Positions 17,868 through 26,100 of a stretch of 64,000 nt of DNA are shown piece by piece. Each line of letters begins with the position of its first letter. Positions within the stretch are counted from its first letter, which is position 1. Location: contig NZ_FOEP01000003.1 in assembly GCF_900110775.1 (NCBI RefSeq), forward strand, positions 186,001 through 250,000. The letters are read 5' to 3'. Both the position numbers and the translations under genes were made by a program. This DNA is from Thalassovita taeanensis (GTDB taxonomy: Bacteria; Pseudomonadota; Alphaproteobacteria; Rhodobacterales; Rhodobacteraceae). Below the pieces are notes generated by a model. That model saw only the letters and a program-made list of their open reading frames with translations, was not told where the DNA came from and did no database searches.

Positions 17868-18545
17868 TCAGATCTGCGCGAGGCTTTCCAGCGCCTCGAT
17901 GTTTTTCAGTGTGATGCCTGAATTCGTTATCTCAACCAGCTTGTCTGCGCTCCACGCTTTGAGCTGTCGGTTGACGTTTTCGCGCGCGAGGCCCGAAAAT
18001 TCGCCCAGATCCGACTGCGAAAACGAACCTGCAATACAAACGGTTCCGTCTGGGGATCGCACGCCCCACTTGGCACCCAGCCGCAATAGGCACCGTGCCA
18101 GTCGCACCTGGGCATTGGTCTGCGACTGAACGGAAAACATCTCTGACGCGTTGCGCACTTTTTCGCAGAGCTCGCGTATCAGGCCAAATACTGCCTCGGG
18201 CTGGTCCATGAGAAAGGCAAAAAGCTCGCGTCGGTGTAGCGACAGGCCAGTGACGTCGGTTGCGGCTGTCACATCGGCGCTGCGCAGGCCGCCGTCCAGA
18301 ATCGCGATTTCGCCCAGTACTTCGCCCGGACCCATATGATTCAGGACCGACTTGCGTCCCGACTGCGAGGTGATCGAAATTTCCAACCGCCCGCTGTCGA
18401 CCATCAGAAGGGTATCGCCCGGATCGCCCGCGTAAAATATCTGTTGTCCCGCAGCAAAACGTACCGGCTGCGCCAAACCGCGTAGTTTCTGCCGGTCTTC
18501 CGCGCTCAAGGTGGCAAGGAGAACGCTTTTTTCTTTGATGGTCAT
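17868..18545 (-). CDS. Crp/Fnr family transcriptional regulator, Crp-like
   Basis: 225 aa. N-terminal cyclic-nucleotide-binding domain (residues about 12-125) with GEVLGEIAILDGGLRSADV, which keeps the Glu and Arg-Ser that contact cAMP in CRP. The dimerisation helix follows, then a winged HTH (about 150-215) with recognition helix LARENVNRQLKAW. The R-E-x-x-x-R spacing equals CRP Arg180, Glu181, Arg185, which read TGTGA, rather than the FNR E-x-x-S-R pattern. No Cys cluster for Fe-S is present at the N terminus. The start MTIKEKS is chosen because GGAGG lies nine bases upstream; an ATG two codons earlier has only three-base spacing. It is convergent with the cyclase, with a perfect CRP box in the gap. 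Confidence 0.9.
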   Translation of the reverse strand: MTIKEKSVLLATLSAEDRQKLRGLAQPVRFAAGQQIFYAGDPGDTLLMVDSGRLEISITSQSGRKSVLNHMGPGEVLGEIAILDGGLRSADVTAATDVTGLSLHRRELFAFLMDQPEAVFGLIRELCEKVRNASEMFSVQSQTNAQVRLARCLLRLGAKWGVRSPDGTVCIAGSFSQSDLGEFSGLARENVNRQLKAWSADKLVEITNSGITLKNIEALESLAQI

Positions 18546-18813
18546 CCCCATGTGCCTCCGCGGCACGCAATGCTGGTCATATTTGCATGATAAGCCAAGT
18601 CATCGGTCGAGGCTAGCTGTTGCGGATGGGGCAGATCAGCAGGACCTTACGGCAACTGAACGGTCTGTTGCATAAAGTCGGAGCAGACACCGGGCGCGCG
18701 CCAATTGATTGCTCAAATGCGCTGCAAATTTCATCGTGGCCTTGGGGCTAGGGGGCGGGTCATATTTGTGAAAATATCGACCGGAACGAAACCAATCCCT
18801 GATCAGAGAGTGA

Positions 18814-18899
18814 TGGTGCCCAGGAGAGGACTCGAACCTCCACGTCCTTGCGAACACTAGCACCTGAAGCTAGCGCGTCTACCATTCCGCCACCTGGGC
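18814..18899 (-). tRNA. tRNA-Leu (CAG)
   Basis: 86 bases including an encoded CCA. The acceptor arm pairs GCCCAGG with CCTGGGC, the D region is GGCGGAATGGTAGACGC, the anticodon stem CTAGC/GCTAG encloses TTCAGGT (anticodon CAG), a long variable arm TGTTCGCAAGGACG marks it as class II, and the T arm contains GGTTCGAGTCC. It decodes CUG, a dominant Leu codon in this genome. Confidence 0.97.
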
Positions 18900-19044
18900 A
18901 GGTGTCGTGAGGGGCGATGTATCTGTGCCGTTCAGTGGTGTCAACGGAGATTTTCGGGTTTTTTCGTGCGACGCCATATCTCCTTGTCGAACGGGGCGTA
19001 GGGGGCTAGGAACAGAGAGGATTTTCATAGCCGGAGTCATTCCC

Positions 19045-20031
19045 ATGTCGAAACTCGTGACCATCTATGGCGGGTCGGGCTTTGTTGGCCGCTATATTGC
19101 GCGGCGCCTGGCAAAAGACGGCTGGCGCGTGCGCGTGGCTGTGCGCCGCCCGAACGAGGCGATGCATGTGAAGCCATACGGTGTGCCCGGTCAGGTCGAG
19201 CCGGTTCAATGCAACATTCGCGATGACGCAAGCGTGCGCGCGGTGATGCAGGGGGCGGATGCGGTGGTGAACTGCGTCGGTATCCTGAACGAGCGCGGCA
19301 AGAACCGCTTTGACGCGGTTCAGCACGAAGGTGCAGAGCGGATCGCACGGATTGCGGCCGAAACCGGTGTGGCGCGGATGGTGCATGTATCGGCCATCGG
19401 CGCGGATGCCGAGGCGGACAGTGATTATGCACGGACCAAGGCGCTGGGAGAGGCGGCAGTGCTGGAGCATATGCCAAATGCCGTGATCTTGCGGCCGTCG
19501 GTGATTTTCGGGGCCGAGGATCAGTTTTTCAACCGGTTCGCCAGCATGTCACGCATGGGGCCGATCCTGAATGTGGTCGGGGCCGAAACGCGGTTTCAAC
19601 CGGTTTACGTCGATGACGTGGCGCAGGCGGCTGTGCTGGCGGTCGATGGTGTGGCTGGCGCGGGTGTGTACGAGTTGGGCGGACCCGAAGTGGCGACATT
19701 CCGCGAGTTGATGGTCGATATGCTGTCGGTTATTCGGCGTCGCAAGCTGATCGTGAACCTGCCGTTCTGGTTGGCGCGGATCATGGCGTTTGGATTGGAC
19801 ATGGTGCAGAAATTCACCGGTGGGCTGATCGGAAATGGCGTGCTGACGCGTGATCAGGTGAAGAACCTGAGGCACGACAATGTGGTGTCCGAGGGGGCCA
19901 TGGGCTTTGCCGATCTGGGGATCAAGCCGGTGCCGCTGGAGGCAGTTCTGCCGGACTACCTGTGGCGGTTCCGCCCATCGGGGCAATACACGGCGATCAA
20001 GGAATCGGCCAAGAACCTGCGCATTCAGTAA
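19045..20031 (+). CDS. NAD(P)-binding protein of the NDUFA9 / complex I 39-kDa subunit family
   Basis: 328 aa atypical short-chain dehydrogenase/epimerase. The N-terminal Rossmann motif is [18 protein letters not shown]; the NDUFA9-like features include [37 protein letters not shown] and [18 protein letters not shown]. In mitochondria this protein binds NADPH at the matrix arm of complex I; alphaproteobacterial homologues are usually annotated the same way. GGAG precedes the ATG by eight bases; the frame is open further upstream toward the tRNA but without a ribosome site. A strong terminator follows. Confidence 0.9.
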   Translation: MSKLVTIYGGSGFVGRYIARRLAKDGWRVRVAVRRPNEAMHVKPYGVPGQVEPVQCNIRDDASVRAVMQGADAVVNCVGILNERGKNRFDAVQHEGAERIARIAAETGVARMVHVSAIGADAEADSDYARTKALGEAAVLEHMPNAVILRPSVIFGAEDQFFNRFASMSRMGPILNVVGAETRFQPVYVDDVAQAAVLAVDGVAGAGVYELGGPEVATFRELMVDMLSVIRRRKLIVNLPFWLARIMAFGLDMVQKFTGGLIGNGVLTRDQVKNLRHDNVVSEGAMGFADLGIKPVPLEAVLPDYLWRFRPSGQYTAIKESAKNLRIQ

Positions 20032-20054
20032 ACGCGGTTCTTGATGACATTTGG

Positions 20055-20081
20055 AAGGCGGGCCGGGTGCCCGCCTTTTTT
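20055..20081 (+). terminator. Rho-independent terminator of the NDUFA9-like gene
   Basis: AAGGCGGGC (20055-20063) pairs with GCCCGCCTT (20069-20077) around CGGGT, followed by six T residues. It abuts the stop codon of the convergent uppP gene. Confidence 0.85.
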
Positions 20082-20884
20082 CATGCGTAGGCGATCCAGA
20101 GCAGGATCAGGCCCAGAATCACCCGGTAGATCACATAGGGTGTAAAGCTGACGCTGCGCAGAAGGCGCATCATCAGGCTGAGCGCCAGCAGCGCCGACAG
20201 GAACGATAGCACGGCGACGATCGCGCCGTCACGTGCGGCGGCGGCGTTGGCGGTCGCGGCGACCTCGGCCCCCAGCAGCAGGCCGCTGGCCAGAATGGTC
20301 GGGATCGACATCAGCATCGAGATTTTCGCGGCATCATGGCGGGCATAGCCCAGTCCGCGCGCGGCGGTGATGGTGATGCCCGAACGTGAGGTGCCGGGGA
20401 TCAACGCCACGGCCTGCCACAGGCCCATGATGATGGCGTCTTTTAGCGACCAGTCCTGATCCGTTTTGGTCACCGGGCCACGTTGATCGGCGAAATAGAG
20501 TACAATGCCGAAAATCAGCATGGTCCAGCCAATGACGGCAATGCCGCGCATCGCCTCGTCCAGTCCGGTGAGGTTCAGAACCAGCCCGACGATCACCACC
20601 GGCACGGTGGCCACGGCCAGCAGGAAGGCTAGCTTTGATCCGGGGGTGTCGATGCGCCCGCTGACCATGCGCGGAACGCCAGCCAAGCCCAGCCGCACAT
20701 CTGCCCAGAAGAACGCCACGACAGCGGCGAGTGTGCCCACATGGGCGGCTACGTCCACAACTTGCCCCTGGTCCTGCATTCCCGACAGATTCGGCAAAAG
20801 AATCAGGTGACCTGAGGAAGAAATGGGAAGAAACTCGGTAATACCCTGAATAACGGCAATAATCAGCAGGTGAAGCAGCGGCAT
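20081..20884 (-). CDS. uppP: Undecaprenyl-diphosphate phosphatase UppP (BacA family)
   Basis: 267 aa integral membrane enzyme that recycles the undecaprenyl carrier for peptidoglycan and other envelope polymers. Motif 1 is IQGITEFLPISSSGHLILLPN near residue 15 and motif 2 is IPGTSRSGITITAARGLGY near 165, both complete with the Glu, Ser and Arg residues used in catalysis. Eight hydrophobic segments are visible. The start MPLLHLLIIAV is typical; a longer frame to 20977 adds a non-homologous leader. It is divergent from gltD. Confidence 0.95.
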   Translation of the reverse strand: MPLLHLLIIAVIQGITEFLPISSSGHLILLPNLSGMQDQGQVVDVAAHVGTLAAVVAFFWADVRLGLAGVPRMVSGRIDTPGSKLAFLLAVATVPVVIVGLVLNLTGLDEAMRGIAVIGWTMLIFGIVLYFADQRGPVTKTDQDWSLKDAIIMGLWQAVALIPGTSRSGITITAARGLGYARHDAAKISMLMSIPTILASGLLLGAEVAATANAAAARDGAIVAVLSFLSALLALSLMMRLLRSVSFTPYVIYRVILGLILLWIAYA

Positions 20885-21105
20885 GAGATTGTCCGGTAAT
20901 TGTTCGCTGACGTTTGTATAAACTGCTGAGATTAAAAAGAAAGATTTCAATAAGGACCGTATCGGACCCAAAATCACACCTTTTGATCGGGCGCGGGCCG
21001 ATTTTGCGGCAAAAATTGTGATAATAGGTAACTCATTCTGACTTTTATTTGAATTCGACCTGCCGTAAAGAGGCGCGACTTGATTTTTCTCAGAAAGGCA
21101 GCGCT

Positions 21106-22539
21106 GTGGCCAAGCAACCGATGCTGAAATTCGTGACTGTGGAACGGGACATGCCGGAAAAGCGTGTGCCCAACCTACGCAATAAAGATTTCCATGAGAT
21201 CTATGCGGAGTACGCTGATACCAAGGCCAAGGAGCAGGCCAGCCGGTGCAGCCAATGCGGCGTGCCCTATTGTCAGTCGCATTGCCCGCTGCACAACAAC
21301 ATCCCCGACTGGTTGAACATGACCGCGACGGGGCGGTTGGAAGAGGCGTATCAGATCAGCCAGGCGACCAATACGTTCCCAGAGATCTGTGGCCGTATCT
21401 GCCCGCAGGATCGGCTGTGCGAAGGCAACTGCGTGATCGAGCAGTCGGGCCACGGCACCGTGACCATCGGCGCGGTCGAAAAATACATCACCGATACCGC
21501 GTGGGAAAACGGCTGGGTCAAGCCGATCATACCAAGCATGGAGCGCGATCAGTCGGTGGGCATCATCGGGGCAGGCCCCGGCGGGCTGGCGGCGGCGGAT
21601 GTGCTGCGCCGGGCCGGTGTGCAGGTGACGGTATACGACCGCTACGACCGCGCGGGCGGGTTGATGACCTATGGCATCCCCGGTTTCAAGCTGGAGAAAG
21701 ACGTGGTGATGCGGCGGATTGATCAGCTTCAGCAGTCGGGTGTGGAGTTCGTTCTGAACTGTACCGTCGGCGAGGATCTGAGCTTTGATGCGATCCGTGG
21801 AAAACACGATGCTGTGGTTATCGCCACGGGTGTCTACAAGACTCGCGATCTGGAAGGCCCCGGTTCCGATGCTGACGGCATCGTGCGGGCGATTGATTAT
21901 CTGACGGTGTCCAACAAGCTGAACTTCGGTGACGAGGTGCCGGAATACGAAGACGGGTCGCTGAATGCCGCGGGCAAGCGGGTGGTCGTGATCGGCGGCG
22001 GCGACACGGCGATGGACTGTGTTCGGACCGCGATCCGGCAGGGCGCCGAAAGCGTCAAATGCCTGTATCGTCGGGACCGCGCCAACATGCCGGGGTCGCA
22101 GCGCGAAGTGCAGAACGCCGAAGAAGAAGGCGTTGTGTTCGAGTGGTTGAGCGCGCCCAAAGGCTTCATGGGGACGCCGGTGGACGGGGTTGTCGTGCAG
22201 AAAATGCGGCTTGGGGCACCGGATGCCTCGGGGCGGCAATCACCTGAAATCATTGATGGCGCGGATTATCTGGAGCCTGCCGAGCTGGTGATCAAGGCGC
22301 TGGGGTTCGAGCCGGAAGACCTGCCGAAGCTTTGGGGCGTTGACGGTCTGGAAGTGACCCGTTGGGGCACCGTCCGGGCCGAGTTCACAAGCGGCAAAAC
22401 CTCGCTTGAGGGGGTGTATGCGGTGGGTGATATCGTGCGCGGCGCGAGCCTTGTGGTTTGGGCCATCAAGGACGGGCGCGACAGTGCCGAGGCGGTTCTG
22501 GAATATCTGAACGAGACCCGCGCGGTGGCCGCCGAGTAA
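21106..22539 (+). CDS. gltD: Glutamate synthase (NADPH) small subunit
   Basis: 477 aa. It passes electrons from NADPH through FAD and two [4Fe-4S] clusters to GltB. N-terminal cluster Cys residues are in CSQCGVPYCQSHCPLHNNIPDW and ICGRICPQDRLCEGNC. FAD is bound at VGIIGAGPGGLAAADVLRRAG and NADPH at VVVIGGGDTAMDCVRTAIRQG; the C-terminal GDIVRGASLVVWAIKDGRD closes the FAD site. A GTG start giving VAKQPMLKFVT is preferred, with AAGG seven bases upstream, since homologues begin MAKQ-MLKFVT. gltB follows after a small GFA gene. Confidence 0.96.
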   Translation: MAKQPMLKFVTVERDMPEKRVPNLRNKDFHEIYAEYADTKAKEQASRCSQCGVPYCQSHCPLHNNIPDWLNMTATGRLEEAYQISQATNTFPEICGRICPQDRLCEGNCVIEQSGHGTVTIGAVEKYITDTAWENGWVKPIIPSMERDQSVGIIGAGPGGLAAADVLRRAGVQVTVYDRYDRAGGLMTYGIPGFKLEKDVVMRRIDQLQQSGVEFVLNCTVGEDLSFDAIRGKHDAVVIATGVYKTRDLEGPGSDADGIVRAIDYLTVSNKLNFGDEVPEYEDGSLNAAGKRVVVIGGGDTAMDCVRTAIRQGAESVKCLYRRDRANMPGSQREVQNAEEEGVVFEWLSAPKGFMGTPVDGVVVQKMRLGAPDASGRQSPEIIDGADYLEPAELVIKALGFEPEDLPKLWGVDGLEVTRWGTVRAEFTSGKTSLEGVYAVGDIVRGASLVVWAIKDGRDSAEAVLEYLNETRAVAAE

Positions 22540-22562
22540 GCCATTTTCGGTGTGTGATAGGC

Positions 22563-22591
22563 GTGCACCATGTGTGCACCGCCTGTGCACC
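22563..22591 (+). repeat. Three tandem GTGCACC repeats with an 11-bp period
   Basis: GTGCACC occurs at 22563-22569, 22574-22580 and 22585-22591, exactly 11 bases apart, between gltD and the GFA gene and about 70-100 bases before the GFA start. Helically phased direct repeats of this kind often bind response regulators or other dimers. No binding protein is known. Confidence 0.6.
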
Positions 22592-22661
22592 GGCGGGTGA
22601 GACGGCAAAAGAGCGATGGGGCATAGGGTCTGACCCATCAGGTGAAGAGAGGGTTAACGCG

Positions 22662-23111
22662 ATGAGTGTGAAAACGGGGCAATGCATGTGCGGTGCGGTG
22701 CAGCTGACCGCGCGCAACGTGCCGACCACATTCGGCCAATGCCTGTGCGACATGTGCAAACGCTGGACCGGCTCTTTCTTCATGGGGGTGAGCGTGGCGC
22801 CGGAGGATCTGGAGATCACCGGGACCGATGCGATCACCACGATCCAAAGCTCGGACTGGGCCGAGAGGGCATTTTGCAACAAGTGCGGGTCCAGCCTGTG
22901 GTATCATGTGACTGAAGGGCCTTATGCGGCGAAGCTCAGCCTTGGGGTTGGGGTGCTGAACGAGACCGATGATATGGTGCCGGTGCGCGAGTTCTATTCG
23001 GACAGACGCACATGTGCCTATCAGCCGAATAACGACATAGAAAAATTTACAGAGGCTCAGGTGCGGGCAATGTTTGCCGCCCCCGACGCCCCAACCGACA
23101 CGAAGGGTTAA
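22662..23111 (+). CDS. GFA (glutathione-dependent formaldehyde-activating / CENP-V) family protein
   Basis: 149 aa. It has the beta-tent zinc fold of the GFA family: CMCGAVQL, then CLCDMCKRWTGSFF, and FCNKCGSSLWYH, giving two zinc-binding Cys sets. The family includes enzymes acting on S-hydroxymethylglutathione-type adducts and many of unknown function. Its place between gltD and gltB suggests co-transcription; a role in glutamate synthesis is not known. AGAGAGGG lies eight bases before the ATG. The gltB start is four bases after its stop. Confidence 0.88.
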   Translation: MSVKTGQCMCGAVQLTARNVPTTFGQCLCDMCKRWTGSFFMGVSVAPEDLEITGTDAITTIQSSDWAERAFCNKCGSSLWYHVTEGPYAAKLSLGVGVLNETDDMVPVREFYSDRRTCAYQPNNDIEKFTEAQVRAMFAAPDAPTDTKG

Positions 23112-23115
23112 AATC

Positions 23116-26100
23116 ATGACAACATATGATGCAAACTGGGTTGCGGCCGAAGAAGCCAAGCGTCAGTGGATGGCCGAGAATGGCCTGTATTCCGAAGCCG
23201 AGGAGCATTCCTCGTGCGGGGTTGGGTTGGTGGTGTCGTTGAACGGCAAGCCCAGCCGCAAAGTCGTGGAAAGCGGGATTACCGCGCTGAAGGCGATCTG
23301 GCATCGCGGTGCGGTGGATGCCGACGGCAAGACCGGCGATGGCGCGGGTATTCACGTGCAAATCCCGGTGCCGTTCTTTTACGATCAGATCCGTCGCACC
23401 GGCCACGAGCCGCGCAAGGATACGCTGATGGCGGTGGGGCAGGTGTTCTTGCCGCGCACGAATTTTGGCGCGCAGGAGACCTGCCGGACGATCGTGGAAA
23501 CCGAAGTGCTGCGGATGGGGCATCATATCTATGGCTGGCGCCATGTGCCGGTGGATATCACCTGTCTGGGCGAGAAGGCCAACGCGACGCGGCCCGAGAT
23601 CGAGCAGATCCTGATTTCGAACGCCAAGGACATTGACGAAGAGGCATTCGAGCGCGAGCTGTATGTGATCCGTCGCCGGATCGAGAAGGCGGCCAATGCC
23701 GCCGGGGTGCGCGATCTGTATCTGTGTTCGCTGTCGTGCCGGTCGATCATCTACAAGGGCATGATGTTGGCCGAGCAGGTGGCGGTGTTCTATCCCGACC
23801 TGATGGATGAGCGGTTCGAGAGCGCGTTTGCGATTTATCACCAGCGGTATTCGACGAACACCTTCCCGCAGTGGTGGTTGGCGCAGCCGTTCCGCATGTT
23901 GGCGCATAACGGCGAGATCAACACGCTGAAGGGCAACGTCAACTGGATGAAGAGCCACGAGATCCGCATGGCGTCATCGACGTTTGGCGATCTGGCCGAG
24001 GACATCAAGCCGATCATTCAGCCGGGCAGTTCGGATTCGGCGGCGCTGGATTCGGTGTTCGAGGTGTTGGTGCGGGCCGGGCGGTCAGCGCCGATGGCGA
24101 AAACCATGCTGGTGCCGGAATCGTGGAGCAAGCAGGCGGTCGAGCTGCCGCAGTCGTGGCGCGACATGTATTCCTATTGCAACTCGGTGATGGAGCCATG
24201 GGACGGCCCGGCGGCGTTGGCGATGACCGACGGGCGTTGGGTGTGTGCCGGGCTGGACCGCAACGGTCTGCGGCCGATGCGCTATGTCGTGACGGGCGAG
24301 GGATTGCTGATTGCGGGCTCTGAGGCCGGAATGGTGCCGGTGAACGAGACCAACGTGAAGGAAAAGGGCGCGTTGGGGCCGGGTCAGATGCTGGCGGTGG
24401 ACATGAAAAAGGGTCTGCTGTTCCACGACACCGAGATCAAGGACAAGCTGGCGGCGGCGCTGCCGTTTGGCGAGTGGGTCGGCAAGATCAACGAGCTGGA
24501 CGGTGCGCTGGCCGGGTTGGTGGAAAAGCCGATGTACACCGGGGCGGAGCTGCGCAAGCGGCAGATCGCGGCCGGGTACACGATGGAGGAGCTGGAGCAG
24601 ATTCTGGCGCCTATGGCCGAGGATGGCAAAGAGGCGCTCGCCTCGATGGGGGATGACACGCCGGCGGCTGTCTTGTCGTCGAAGTACCGGCCTTTGAGCC
24701 ATTACTTCCGGCAGAACTTCAGCCAGGTGACGAACCCGCCGATCGACAGCCTGCGTGAATACCGCGTGATGAGCCTGAAGACGCGGTTCGGCAACCTGAA
24801 GAACGTGTTGGACGAAAGCAGTGCGCAGACCGAGATTTTGGTGCTGGACAGCCCGTTTGTGGGCAATGCGCAGTGGGACGAGCTGACCCGGCAGTTCAAC
24901 GCCGATCTGGTCGAGATCGATTGTACCTTCATGGCGGGGGGCGATCAGGAGGCGCTGCATGTCGGGCTGGCGCGGATCCGGGCCGAGGCCGAGGATGCGG
25001 TGCGCAGTGGCGCGGGCCATCTGGTGCTGAGCGATCACAGCCAGAACGCCGAGATGATCGGGATGCCGATGATTCTGGCGACCAGCGCGGTGCACAGCCA
25101 TCTGACACGCAAGGGGCTGCGGACCTTCTGTTCGCTGAACGTGCGGTCGGCGGAATGCATTGATCCGCATTACTTTGCGGTGCTGATCGGCTGTGGCGCG
25201 ACGGTGGTCAACGCCTATCTGGCCGAGGATTCGCTGTCGGACCGGGTTGAAAAGGGGCTGCTGGATGTCTCTCTGACCGAGGCGGTGCGGCGGTACCGGG
25301 ATGCGATTGATCAGGGTCTGTTGAAGATTATGGCGAAGATGGGGATCTCGGTGATCTCGTCTTATCGCGGCGGGCTGAACTTCGAGGCGGTGGGGCTGTC
25401 CCGCGCCATGTGTGCCGAGTATTTCCCCGGCATGACCAGCCGGATCAGCGGCATCGGGGTACATGGCATTCAGAAGAAAGCCGAAGCGGTGCACGCGCAG
25501 GGCTGGCTTGGCGGGCGTGATGTTCTGCCGATTGGCGGGTTCTACAAGGCGCGCAAGTCGGGCGAGACCCATGCATGGGAAGCGCAGTCAATGCATCTGC
25601 TGCAAATGGCCTGCAACAAGGCCAGCTTTGAGATGTGGAAGCAGTATTCGGCCAAGATGCAGTCGAATCCGCCGATCCATCTGCGCGACCTGTTGGCGAT
25701 CAAGCCGCTGGGCGATGCGGTGCCGATCGAGCAGGTGGAATCGATCACCTCGATCCGCAAGCGGTTCGTGACGCCGGGCATGTCTTTGGGCGCGCTTAGC
25801 CCCGAGGCGCACAAGACGCTGAACGTGGCGATGAACCGGATTGGCGCGAAGTCGGACAGTGGCGAGGGCGGCGAAGATCCGGCGCATTTCGTGCCCGAGC
25901 CGAATGGCGACAACCCCAGTGCCAAGATCAAGCAGGTGGCCTCGGGCCGGTTCGGCGTCACCGCCGAATACCTGAACCAGTGTGAAGAACTGGAGATCAA
26001 GGTCGCGCAGGGCGCCAAGCCGGGTGAAGGCGGGCAGCTGCCGGGCATGAAAGTGACCGAGCTGATCGCGCGGTTGCGGCATTCGACGCCGGGGGTGATG

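Noticed and set aside
18814..18899. tRNA gene as proven island attachment site
   Set aside because: No duplicate of the tRNA 3' end and no integrase were found by reading, so only a weak hypothesis remains.
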